Shown piece after piece: positions 54,678 through 62,116 of a stretch of 64,000 nucleotides of DNA. Position numbers and translations under genes: made by a program. The DNA lies in NCBI RefSeq assembly GCF_009295825.1, contig NZ_WHKF01000001.1, forward strand, positions 148,988-212,987, in the 5' to 3' direction. Under the pieces are notes generated by a model, which saw only the letters and a list, made by a program, of their open reading frames with translations, was not told the DNA's origin and did no database searches. The DNA comes from Marinifilum sp. N1E240. Lineage in GTDB: Bacteria; Bacteroidota; Bacteroidia; Bacteroidales; Marinifilaceae. Each line of letters opens with the position of its first letter. Within the stretch, counting starts at the first letter, position 1.

Positions 54678-55664
54678 CTAATATTTAAAACACTTATCCA
54701 TCCAATAAGGAATATAGTTTTTATCTTTAAAAACTCTAGCGCGAATAACCTTACCTTTCTTAAATAATTTAGAGATTAAATATGGGTGATCCTTAAGTAG
54801 TTTATACACAATTGGAAGAGTTGTAATTCTTTCACTTATTGACCAAAACCTGATTTCCTTTGAAATTATTGGTAATGAAATGCCAAACTCTTTTTCAACT
54901 ATTTTTCTTAAACGATTGTCTTTAGACGCTGAACAAATTCTTACAGCAAGAGTCAATAAAATTCGTATGTAAGTAAATGAATATTGAGTGAGAAAGTTAT
55001 AGCCTAAATCAATCGTATCATCAACAAATTTTTGATATTCAATCTCAAAAGGTGATGGCAATTGCTCTGAATGATAATTTCGAAGATCAGATTTACAATT
55101 ATAGCAAAGACAAAAGGACTTGAATTCCGTTACTGAAAGGTTAATGTCCATATTAACTCTAAAATAAACTATAGGTGAATCACAAACAAAGCAGCGGTCT
55201 AATAGGTAAACGTTACATTTAACACAAATGATTGAAGACACAAACCGCCAGCTTTTTCTATAAAAAGAAGGAGATTTTGATAGGCAACCTGGACAGCATT
55301 GCATTCCAAATCGTTTTCTAGTACGATGATTAATTCCTAAAGGTAAAATGTTTTGAACGGAGCCTGAATTTCTGAATACATCAGTTATATATGTATCATA
55401 TGATTCTAGAAATAATAGTTTTATTTTGTCTTCATTTAAAGGAGTTCTGTTCGAAAATAGGTCAATTAGTTTATTATTATACATTAGATCTATATCTCTA
55501 TTCCAAATAGGAAAATCTCTTCCAAGATAATTTGCAATGAAGCTATTTGTTTTGATTTCATGACTATAAGATAATCTGCATAACCAAGATGAAAAAAGCT
55601 CATTTTCTTCTGGTTTTATGTAATAAGGAAATATATTTTTATTTAAAGATTTTATGTAGACCAT
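54678..55664 (-). CDS. tniQ: TniQ target-selection protein
   Basis: This 328-residue protein has the TniQ N-terminal pattern PEENELFSSWLCRLS and a zinc-ribbon region: CCPGC (124-127), a second pair CVKC (147-150) and CFVC (158-161). The rest (about 200-328) is less conserved and includes a helix-turn-helix-like end. TniQ/TnsD-type proteins choose the target and recruit the AAA+ regulator. A single TniQ of this length is the TniQ rather than the longer TnsD type. It follows tniB after 3 bases. Confidence 0.9.
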   Translation of the reverse strand: MVYIKSLNKNIFPYYIKPEENELFSSWLCRLSYSHEIKTNSFIANYLGRDFPIWNRDIDLMYNNKLIDLFSNRTPLNEDKIKLLFLESYDTYITDVFRNSGSVQNILPLGINHRTRKRFGMQCCPGCLSKSPSFYRKSWRFVSSIICVKCNVYLLDRCFVCDSPIVYFRVNMDINLSVTEFKSFCLCYNCKSDLRNYHSEQLPSPFEIEYQKFVDDTIDLGYNFLTQYSFTYIRILLTLAVRICSASKDNRLRKIVEKEFGISLPIISKEIRFWSISERITTLPIVYKLLKDHPYLISKLFKKGKVIRARVFKDKNYIPYWMDKCFKY

Positions 55665-55667
55665 TTT

Positions 55668-56576
55668 TTAGTTATAAAATGCTTTTTTTCTTTCTGCCGG
55701 AGATATATAATCAATTTTATTGATGATTGATTCTGTAATTTTTTCTGTACCTGTTTCAATAGCCATTATTGTACTCAATTTTAGTATTTTAGCAATTTCA
55801 CCTATTAATCCATCACTTTTAGCAAGAACTTTTCTACTGATGGATGCTTTAATTAGGTTAGATTCTTTTAGTAGTGGTAAATTCTGTTCAAATCCTAACA
55901 TTAGACGTTTATATTCTAAATCATCTGTCCATCTTGGTAAGATTCTAGGTTCGAATCTATTAGCGAGTTGATGGTCAGATTGTATTGCATTAAATGCTAA
56001 TCTTGTTCCAGCACAGACTAAAGGTATTTTTAAATCATTGGAGAGGTGTTTTATTACGTTTAAAAAAAGTCTTTGTTTGGCAGGTGTCCCGGCTAGAACA
56101 TGATGAATTTCATCTATCAATAGAATTTTTACTTCTGACTGAATTAATAGATTCTTAACTCTTGAATATCTGCTTTCAATTCTCTCAGAGGTTTTAACAG
56201 GGGCGTGTAAAGTTTCAAGAATTACATTATAAAACCTTCTTTCATCTGGTTCAGGTGGAGCCTGAATTAATAAAGCATGACAAATTGGTTTTTCTGTTCC
56301 TTTTTCAAGGTAAGCTGGGAGTTTTTCAACAAAATGAGATAATATTTCGGTTTTACCATTATTTGAATCTCCCACAACTAATATATTTGGCATTCTATTT
56401 TTTTTGGGGAGATTGTAGCAAGATTTGATATTGTTTAGAATATTTGTTGCTGCAGAGTATCCGAGAAATATGTGTTTATCAATATATTCGATTCTTTCCT
56501 TTTTGGATGCATTTTTAATGTAGCTTTTTGCACAATCATTCAAATGGTTCATTCGATAGGTTTTTAAATGGTTCAA
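55668..56576 (-). CDS. tniB: TniB transposition AAA+ ATPase
   Basis: This 302-residue protein has Walker A GDSNNGKT (69-76) and Walker B VKILLIDEIHH, with the sensor region VCAGTRLAFNAI, and is in the TniB/TnsC family. It acts as the ATP-dependent regulator joining target selector and transposase. Its start lies inside the tniA end (overlap of 41 bases from 56536 to 56576; a second ATG at 56552 reduces the overlap to 17). It is in the order tniA-tniB-tniQ. Confidence 0.92.
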   Translation of the reverse strand: MNHLKTYRMNHLNDCAKSYIKNASKKERIEYIDKHIFLGYSAATNILNNIKSCYNLPKKNRMPNILVVGDSNNGKTEILSHFVEKLPAYLEKGTEKPICHALLIQAPPEPDERRFYNVILETLHAPVKTSERIESRYSRVKNLLIQSEVKILLIDEIHHVLAGTPAKQRLFLNVIKHLSNDLKIPLVCAGTRLAFNAIQSDHQLANRFEPRILPRWTDDLEYKRLMLGFEQNLPLLKESNLIKASISRKVLAKSDGLIGEIAKILKLSTIMAIETGTEKITESIINKIDYISPAERKKAFYN

Positions 56577-58368
56577 TTGTAAGATATTCTTGATCTGTAT
56601 CTATTTCTTCATTTGTAGTTTTTACTGGAATGTTATTTTTTTTAATGATTGGATTTTTTTTTCGTTCTCTTCTAGTGTTCCGAATAGCACGTTCTTCAAT
56701 TTCATTTAATTCTCTATAGGCTTGAAATAATACTCTTTCATCAATCTGAATATTTTTATCGGTTAGAGCTTTTCGAATTTTACGATGTTCCCAAAGAGAA
56801 ATTGGAGGATTACTTGGGTTACGATAAGGAATTTCATAATATTCTTGTTGTTTGGGATCTAAAAAGTATATAAGACTTATATCTCTTGGATCTCGTTTAA
56901 AGATATGTTTGACCTTATTTTTGCCTTCTGTATCATGAATATAATTGCGTAGAATATCACTAAAGTAGTATATGTGATCAATGAGAACACCGTATTCTTG
57001 GATCGACCTTTCTATCAAAGGAAGAAAATCTAATCGTACTTTTCGTTCATCTTTAATGCGAGGAGGAATCTTTAATTTTATTTTGCCATTATTTGTTAAG
57101 TACCCACTTTTGTACTTTTCTAATGGAGATGTATTTATTGCTGAATGTGTGCGGATATGATAAATTTTAGTGATATAGATAGCTAGCCATTTTTCAAATT
57201 CTTTTAGCGTAAAAGATGAATTCTTTTCAGATTGATACCTTTTTCTTTCTTGCACATTTGAAAAAGTTGTACCTGGTAAATTATGGATTTCTTTTGAAAA
57301 CGTGCCTAATAATCGTTCAATATGTCCACCGTAATGAGGTGATCCAACAGGTCTATAAACAATATTAATACCATAGTTTTTACAAATTTTACGTAAGGAT
57401 TTACTTTTAAATTCTTTGGCATTATCTAAATGTATTGTATCCATTACTCCCCAACATGGCCATTCGGCTTTAATATTTCTCTTTTCAAGCCAAATCTCTT
57501 TTGGTAAAATTGAATTACTTAGACAAATCCCTGTAGCAAGAACTCCTGGACTATCAAAAGATAGATAAAATCCAACTACCACTCTACTATAAACATCTAT
57601 GGCACAAGTAAGGTATGGTTTTTTGTAAGGTTTTCGATTTTGTTCATCTACTAAAATGATATCAACTGGCGTGTGGTCAATTTGGACAATAGCTAAAGGA
57701 TGGGTTGCTCCAGGAAAACATCCTTTTATTGGAGCAAATTTATATTTAGCTTCTTGAGAACCTAATCTTTTTTTTACCTTAGTTTCTTCTGAAATATTTT
57801 GAATTCTCCTTCTAATAGTTCTTTCGCTTGGAGGATTAATGCCAAAATCATCACATGCAAGTTTAATTTCAATGATTGTCTTCTGTATTGATTTTCTTGA
57901 ACTTGTTAAATAAACAGAATGAATTTTGTCTTGAATTATATCTTCTTGAACTTTTAATAATCTACTTTTTCCTGCACCTCCCTTTTTTTTATATCCAGCA
58001 AGGGAACTAACTAGTCCAGTTTCTCTAATAATTTTTAACCATCGATAAATTGAACTGGAGGAAACATTGTGTTTATTAGCTATACAAGCTATTGATTCAG
58101 ATGTGTTTTTTTTATCAATTAATGGTTCAATAATTTCATAAATCTTATTTGCTCTTTCTGTACTCTGATCACTCATTAATAATATCTCAGGGGCTTTTCT
58201 CTGGGTGTTTTCCTCTGGCTTTTCCAGTTCTTTAATAGAAACTGTATGGATAATATTAGAAAAGTTTTCCTGTATCATTACTTTATCAATTGATATGATT
58301 TTTACGATAGTACAGTCTTTAGATTTATAAACCACCTTCTCGTCTTTTGTGATGTATAATTGTTCCAT
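56536..58368 (-). CDS. tniA: TniA DDE transposase (TnsB/Mu type)
   Basis: This 610-residue protein has an N-terminal helix-turn-helix (SSSSIYRWLKIIRETG, about residues 102-120), a retroviral-integrase-type core and a Mu-transposase C-terminal domain. The DDE triad fits: Asp in VQIDHTPVD (about 230), Asp in IHLDNAKEF (about 317), Glu in GHIERLLGT (about 352). It cuts the 3' ends and joins them to target DNA. No TnsA-type nuclease is fused or nearby, so 5' strands are not cut and transposition should be replicative. It starts 240 bases from the internal right-end site. Confidence 0.95.
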   Translation of the reverse strand: MEQLYITKDEKVVYKSKDCTIVKIISIDKVMIQENFSNIIHTVSIKELEKPEENTQRKAPEILLMSDQSTERANKIYEIIEPLIDKKNTSESIACIANKHNVSSSSIYRWLKIIRETGLVSSLAGYKKKGGAGKSRLLKVQEDIIQDKIHSVYLTSSRKSIQKTIIEIKLACDDFGINPPSERTIRRRIQNISEETKVKKRLGSQEAKYKFAPIKGCFPGATHPLAIVQIDHTPVDIILVDEQNRKPYKKPYLTCAIDVYSRVVVGFYLSFDSPGVLATGICLSNSILPKEIWLEKRNIKAEWPCWGVMDTIHLDNAKEFKSKSLRKICKNYGINIVYRPVGSPHYGGHIERLLGTFSKEIHNLPGTTFSNVQERKRYQSEKNSSFTLKEFEKWLAIYITKIYHIRTHSAINTSPLEKYKSGYLTNNGKIKLKIPPRIKDERKVRLDFLPLIERSIQEYGVLIDHIYYFSDILRNYIHDTEGKNKVKHIFKRDPRDISLIYFLDPKQQEYYEIPYRNPSNPPISLWEHRKIRKALTDKNIQIDERVLFQAYRELNEIEERAIRNTRRERKKNPIIKKNNIPVKTTNEEIDTDQEYLTIEPFKNLSNEPFE

Positions 58369-58581
58369 TTCGTTTTATGTATGTTGTTATGGAAAAAAAA
58401 GCCAAATTAAAATAGAATTTATGAATTATTTTGGTATTTGCAAATAATATAATTTGCGTGTTTATCTTAAAAATCAAGTGTTTAGTGGTGTAGATACACT
58501 ATAGGGAGTGGTGAGAGATACTTTAAATAAAAAGGAATTTCAATATTAATTGTGTGATCATAATATTTAAAAGTAGATAGG

Positions 58582-58608
58582 CGTTCTTATTTATTTCGGC
58601 AATTGACA
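58582..58608 (+). repeat. Internal right-end-like terminus
   Basis: The 20-base site at 58582-58601 (CGTTCTTATTTATTTCGGCA) is followed by ATTGACA, exactly as at the real right end (60950-60976), and is 214 bases upstream of the tniA start. No companion sites are obvious upstream. Confidence 0.75.
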
Positions 58609-58670
58609 AAAAATATAAATCTGCCAAAATTTTGAAAAGTTCAGGATTAAAAACGTAGTGAGATAGAATT

Positions 58671-58913
58671 TTAAAAAACTCTTTCAGGGAAGAAAATCTC
58701 AATAATGACATAAAAAAAGGATATAAAAGTTATATCCATTAATATGATTAACGGTCCTATTAAAGTTACAAAAACAAAATTCCACTGGGAAGCAAAGTTT
58801 TTCCTGAATCCGTTACCAAAACAGCATTTCCAGAGTATAATATAAATAAGTGAAAAAAACTTTCCCGAAAACGTAAACAAAAACACTGTTCCAGTATATA
58901 ATAAATAACCCAC
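58671..58913 (-). CDS. Small hydrophobic hypothetical protein
   Basis: This 80-residue protein would have about three membrane segments (for example FSLIYIILWKCC and VTLIGPLIILMDITF). It lies between the internal right-end site and the HigBA region. No family was recognised; it may be an AT-rich chance frame. Confidence 0.3.
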   Translation of the reverse strand: MGYLLYTGTVFLFTFSGKFFSLIYIILWKCCFGNGFRKNFASQWNFVFVTLIGPLIILMDITFISFFYVIIEIFFPERVF

Positions 58914-58949
58914 CTAAAGAGGTGAGGGGTTAATTTTAAAATTATTGTA

Positions 58950-59066
58950 ATGAATATAAAAAAGGTGAAGTTTACAGCAAAGCTTATAACAATCGCAATT
59001 TTACTAATTGAATTAGCTGAAGTGGTAATAGATTTCTATTTTGGATACATCGCACCATTTCTATAA
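58950..59066 (+). CDS. Very small hydrophobic peptide
   Basis: ATG 58950 opens a 38-residue frame (MNIKKVKFTAKLI start, one membrane segment) that ends just before the strong hairpin at 59068. Its position directly before a terminator is the only support. Confidence 0.25.
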   Translation: MNIKKVKFTAKLITIAILLIELAEVVIDFYFGYIAPFL

Positions 59067-59067
59067 T

Positions 59068-59099
59068 AATACACCCCACTTTTTAAAGTGGGGTGTATT
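59068..59099. terminator. Strong hairpin, terminator
   Basis: AATACACCCCACTTT (59068-59082) pairs with AAAGTGGGGTGTATT (59085-59099), a 15-base perfect stem, followed on the plus strand by a GTTTTATTT tail. Confidence 0.85.
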
Positions 59100-59102
59100 G
59101 TT

Positions 59103-59360
59103 TTATTTGGTATAATATTTTGTGAGTTTTTGGTTTCTCCAATATCTTACAGGACTTTCCACTCCCTTAACAGCCAAATTGTAATGATCTTCAAATCCAT
59201 GATTATTATAAGGAAATAAATCCTCTTCAACATAGGTTTTAAAAAGCTTTTCAATTTTCAATGTATGAACAAGTCCGAACTGTCGGCACAAAAACTGAAA
59301 AATCTTGTGAAAATAAAAGTCAGGATTTTTCCCTTTTAGAGCGTTTTTTAATTCTTCCAT
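59103..59360 (-). CDS. Small hypothetical protein (cargo)
   Basis: This 85-residue protein has a helical pattern (FYFHKIFQFLCRQFGLV, then KLFKTYVEEDLFPYN) and a conserved-looking end SPVRYWRNQKL. It ends just before the strong hairpin. No family was recognised. Confidence 0.5.
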   Translation of the reverse strand: MEELKNALKGKNPDFYFHKIFQFLCRQFGLVHTLKIEKLFKTYVEEDLFPYNNHGFEDHYNLAVKGVESPVRYWRNQKLTKYYTK

Positions 59361-59472
59361 AGTATTATTTAATTTTTAAACTTTCTTGGCAATCCTAAGT
59401 GTTTCCCCCTGGGGACGGAAGGGGTAAGTTTAAGAGCGAAGCACGATAAAAAGTTATTTCTCATTTACCTGG

Positions 59473-59610
59473 TCTTTACAGTTAAAGAAAATTGGTCTTT
59501 ACCTTAGTGTCGATTAGCATTGTATGAAAGTCAACTTTCTCGTATAATCGCTAAGCGACGCGATAGAAAAGAGTAATTTTTAACTGTCAAGACTGAGAAA
59601 TCAGTTTTTA
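59473..59610 (+). other. Candidate structured RNA in a gene-free stretch
   Basis: In the 337 bases between two minus-strand genes (59361-59697) a nested set of stems is seen. The outer stem is TCTTTACAGTTAAA / TTTAACTGTCAAGA (59473-59486 with 59579-59592, one mismatch). Inner hairpins are GAAAGT / ACTTTC (59526-59539) and TCGC / GCGA (59548-59558). It is followed by a GNRA-capped hairpin ACTGA-GAAA-TCAGT (59592-59605) and a T run. No known RNA family was recognised. Confidence 0.4.
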
Positions 59611-59644
59611 GGATTTATTCATTTTTCAAAAAACAACAATAAAA

Positions 59645-59668
59645 AAAAGGAGGTAAAAGCCTCCTTTT
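59645..59668 (-). terminator. Intrinsic terminator of the HigBA operon
   Basis: AAAAGGAGG (59645-59653) pairs with CCTCCTTTT (59660-59668). Reading on the minus strand it is followed by a run of T. Confidence 0.88.
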
Positions 59669-59697
59669 CAGTTACATCTTTAAACATTTTAATTTGG

Positions 59698-60075
59698 TTA
59701 ACTAGACAACTCATAATCTGAGATTAATAAACCAATTGGAATAGATAAGAAATCACTTAGTTTTCTGATCATTTCTATGGTTAACTTTCTCTTTTTAGTC
59801 ATTATCCTAGAAACTATTGTCTTGTCACCAATAACATCAATTAGATCTTTTCTTTGGTAACTTCTCTCTTCTAAGAAATATTCAATTACTTCAATTGGAT
59901 TCAATTGAGGAATTTCAAATGTTTCTTCTTCATATTTGTTAATCAAAACAGCAAGAAGTTCAAGCTCATCACCTATGGGTGTGTTAGGTTGTGGGTTTTG
60001 CCCCATCAAATATTTAACTCTATCAATTGCTTGACGATATTCTTCTTTGGTTTTGATCAATTTAAAGTTGTTCAT
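59698..60075 (-). CDS. higA: HigA-type antitoxin
   Basis: This 125-residue protein has a C-terminal helix-turn-helix of the XRE kind (YQRKDLIDVIGDKTIVSRIM, then LTIEMIRKLSDFLSI) and an N-terminal acidic helical region. It follows the HigB toxin gene after 33 bases, the toxin-first order typical of higBA. The antitoxin binds the toxin and represses the operon. Its mRNA ends at 59645. Confidence 0.88.
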   Translation of the reverse strand: MNNFKLIKTKEEYRQAIDRVKYLMGQNPQPNTPIGDELELLAVLINKYEEETFEIPQLNPIEVIEYFLEERSYQRKDLIDVIGDKTIVSRIMTKKRKLTIEMIRKLSDFLSIPIGLLISDYELSS

Positions 60076-60108
60076 CTTTGGATCTAAAACTTAAAATTTA
60101 TCAATTGG

Positions 60109-60408
60109 CTATTTCAGTTTTTTCATATACTTGTCATACTCAGCATGAGTATTGACAAATTCTATAATGCCAATATTAAACTGGAAGGTAAATTTTATTA
60201 CCATCCTATAATCATTCCCTTTGAATCGAAAAACGATTAGATCTTTAGTGCCTTTCACAAGGCTTGATCTTGGAAATAAAGCCGTTATTTCTTTTACGCT
60301 TTTAAAATTTCGGCTTTTAAGTGTGTTGTAAATCGCTAGCACCTGCGATTTACCTTGATTGTGCTTTTTAAAAAAGTCTTCTACTGTTTGGTAATCGATA
60401 ATGTTCAT
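60109..60408 (-). CDS. higB: HigB-type toxin (RelE superfamily mRNA interferase)
   Basis: This 99-residue protein matches the HigB toxin family: VFRFKGNDYRMVIKFTF (conserved KGN-YR) and the C-terminal VNTHAEYDKYMKKL. It should cut ribosome-bound mRNA. With higA it probably stabilises the transposon, since loss of the element would free the toxin. A good promoter lies upstream at 60509. Confidence 0.9.
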   Translation of the reverse strand: MNIIDYQTVEDFFKKHNQGKSQVLAIYNTLKSRNFKSVKEITALFPRSSLVKGTKDLIVFRFKGNDYRMVIKFTFQFNIGIIEFVNTHAEYDKYMKKLK

Positions 60409-60508
60409 TCCTGCCCAAGTTTATGGATGCAACCTTCTGTTTATACTCCTGTGATCTGTTCATAACCTTTCATACTTTCATTAACTGTTTCATTCTCTAT
60501 CTATGCGA

Positions 60509-60561
60509 CAAAGATAAACAACATTTTTAAGGTTGACAAGCTGACAACTAAAAAAGTTGAC
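60509..60561 (-). promoter_or_regulatory. Promoter and likely operator of higBA
   Basis: On the minus strand TTG (60539-60537), a 20-base spacer and TATCTTTG (60516-60509) form a consensus Bacteroidota promoter. Overlapping it are repeated GTTGACAA elements with an inverted GTTG/CAAC pair, a plausible HigA operator. Confidence 0.6.
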
Positions 60562-60591
60562 AAAAAAGCAACATTAAAAAATGCACAAAAA

Positions 60592-60719
60592 AAAGGTGGA
60601 ACAAATCACCTTTACTTTCCATCCTTTTTATGGAGTCATTTTTTCAGCTCGAGCTGTTACCGGTAAATGAGTTTTAAAAAATTATGACTCCAATAACAAA
60701 CCTGGTTCTTCTCTCGAGA
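60592..60719. other. Stretch dense in palindromes next to the right end
   Basis: AAAGGTG / CACCTTT (60592-60613) with a T run on the minus strand looks like a terminator. TGGAGTCAT / ATGACTCCA (60631-60692) encloses two perfect palindromes, CAGCTCGAGCTG (60645-60656) and TTACCGGTAA (60657-60666). A further TCTCGAGA lies at 60712. No gene is present. Confidence 0.5.
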
Positions 60720-60779
60720 TCTTTCGGCCAAAACTTAAAATATATATTCATATAATCGGAGTGTTTTAAAATAAATAGG

Positions 60780-60976
60780 CATTCTTATTTACTTTGACAA
60801 AACAATATTTCTCGATTAAAAATTTAGATATAATTTTTAAAATAAATTTTAACCCATTCTTATTTTATTTGGCAAAAACAACATTTTTAAATTACAATAC
60901 GTTTCATCATTCCAATTAACTTTGGCAAAAAGCATCGAAAATCCCTGTTTATTCTTATTTACTTTGGCAATTGACA
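60780..60976. repeat. Right transposon end with four spaced 20-base sites
   Basis: Sites on the minus orientation lie at 60780-60799, 60855-60874, 60908-60927 and 60950-60969; the last is an exact match to TGCCAAAGTAAATAAGAATA (reverse complement) and is followed by the terminus ATTGACA. The spacing of 42-75 bases differs from the head-to-tail left end. Confidence 0.92.
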
Positions 60977-61666
60977 GTTGGTGGAGGTACTTTTCCACAA
61001 CCAGGGGAAATTTCTCTTTCGCACAATGGCGTACTGTTTTTGGATGAGCTACCAGAGTTCAAGCGTACTGTGTTGGAAGTGATGCGCCAACCTTTAGAGG
61101 ACAGAACCATTACCATTTCACGTGCGAAATTTACGGTTGAATATCCAGCGAGCACCATGCTGATTTCTTCAATGAATCCTTGTCCTTGTGGATACTACAA
61201 TCATCCTGATAAGGATTGCTTGTGCGGACCAGGAATGGTTCAAAAATATTTGAGTAAGATTAGTGGACCTTTGTTGGATAGAATAGACATTCACATTGAA
61301 GTAGTTCCAGTTTCTTTCGATAAAATATCGGATACAAGATTATCTGAAAAGAGCGAGGTGATTCGCCAAAGAGTAGAGACTGCTAGAGAAGCACAGATTG
61401 AGCGATTCAAAGAGGAAGAAGGCATGCATTGCAATGCGCAAATGAGTTCGAAACTTTTAAGAAAACATTGCCAACCCGATGAGGCAGGAAATCAATTGCT
61501 AAAAACTGCCATGGAAAAAGTTGGTTTATCGGCAAGGGCCTATGATAGAATCTTGAAAGTATCACGCACGATAGCCGATTTGGCAGGTTCTGAAAATATA
61601 GAAAGCGATCATTTAGCGGAAGCCATTCAATATCGAAGTTTAGATCGTGATGGTTGGGGAGGATGA
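60977..61666 (+). pseudogene. comM: 3' fragment of comM (YifB)
   Basis: The comM frame resumes at GTT 60977 with VGGGTFPQPGEISLSHNG, then LFLDELPEFKR (Walker B), SSMNPCPCGYYNHPD (Cys motif), LLDRIDIHIEV and the C-terminal IQYRSLDRDG, 229 codons to the stop at 61666. A TTG at 60971 inside the transposon end could start translation, but the Walker A part is absent in both fragments. Compared with complete family members about 93 codons between NKF and VGGG are lost. Confidence 0.93.
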
Positions 61667-61766
61667 GAACTAATTAGTAATGATGAAATCTAAATGAATA
61701 ATGATTTGCTGAGATTCTCACTCCAAGTGAGGCTGGCAGTTGAAAATTCACTAAGCATTTCAAGCA

Positions 61767-61966
61767 GTTAAGCGAGTAATTGCAATATTGTTTGGACATC
61801 CTAATGTAAAAGATTTCTTAAAGGAGAAAAATTTAAAAAAGTTTAATGACGTACCATTTTTTATTTTTCACGGAAAAAAAATCGCAATTGTCCTTATGAA
61901 TTGACGCAAAAGATAGTTGAATAACTAAAATCAAATGGAAGTAAAGGAAAATTTAATATAGAGTAA
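61767..61966 (+). pseudogene. Remnant of an alpha/beta hydrolase gene
   Basis: A broken reading gives ILFGHPNVKDFLKEKN, then DVPFFIFHGKK, then after a shift in the A-run near 61873 NRNCPYELTQKIVE, a stop, and LKSNGSKGKF. The order PFFIFHGKKxR-N-C-P fits the end of a prolyl-oligopeptidase/dienelactone-hydrolase fold (HG-D-x-x-V-P region). It has a frameshift and an internal stop, and no 5' part is present. Confidence 0.5.
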
Positions 61967-62057
61967 TCCGAATACAATGGGATGAATAAAAAAAGCGTGC
62001 TAGAATATTTTGAGTGATTAAGAGTTCAGATTAAAAGTAGACAGGATTCATTAAACT

Positions 62058-62093
62058 AAAAATCCCGGACCTCCAAATAATTAGGAAGCCCGG
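62058..62093 (-). terminator. Intrinsic terminator of the T9SS-secreted protein gene
   Basis: CCGGACCTCC (62065-62074) pairs with GGAAGCCCGG (62084-62093) with two G-U pairs. On the minus strand it is followed by a T-rich run. Confidence 0.75.
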
Positions 62094-62116
62094 AATCAAT
62101 GTGATCTCTTAGTATT

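Larger units (their letters stand above)
45911..60976. mobile_element. Tn7/Tn5053-like transposon inserted in comM
   Basis: The element begins TGTCAA at 45911 and ends TTGACA at 60976 (15066 bases). The outermost 26 bases of the two ends match as inverted repeats with three mismatches. Each end has four copies of a 20-base site (45918-45998 and 60780-60969). Inside are tniA, tniB, tniQ, tniR, a TnsE-like gene near the left end, a defence-like operon (48689-53588), a secreted endonuclease, and HigBA. No TnsA gene is seen. comM is interrupted on both sides; no 5-base target duplication flanks the ends (left AATTT, right GTTGG), and the comM codons between the two flanks are lost. The DNA is more AT-rich than its surroundings. 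An internal right-end-like site at 58582-58608 suggests a composite history. Confidence 0.9.

Noticed and set aside
58399..58420. GCCAAATTAAAATAGAAT as a transposase site upstream of tniA
   Set aside because: About 15 of 20 positions match, but the orientation is opposite to that of right-end sites and the region is AT-rich, so chance is likely.
58622..58641. TGCCAAAATTTTGAAAAGTT as a further transposase site
   Set aside because: Only the first seven bases match the consensus well; the rest is near chance for AT-rich DNA.
58523..58711. 62-residue minus-strand frame across the internal right end
   Set aside because: It covers the transposase site itself and has no family support.
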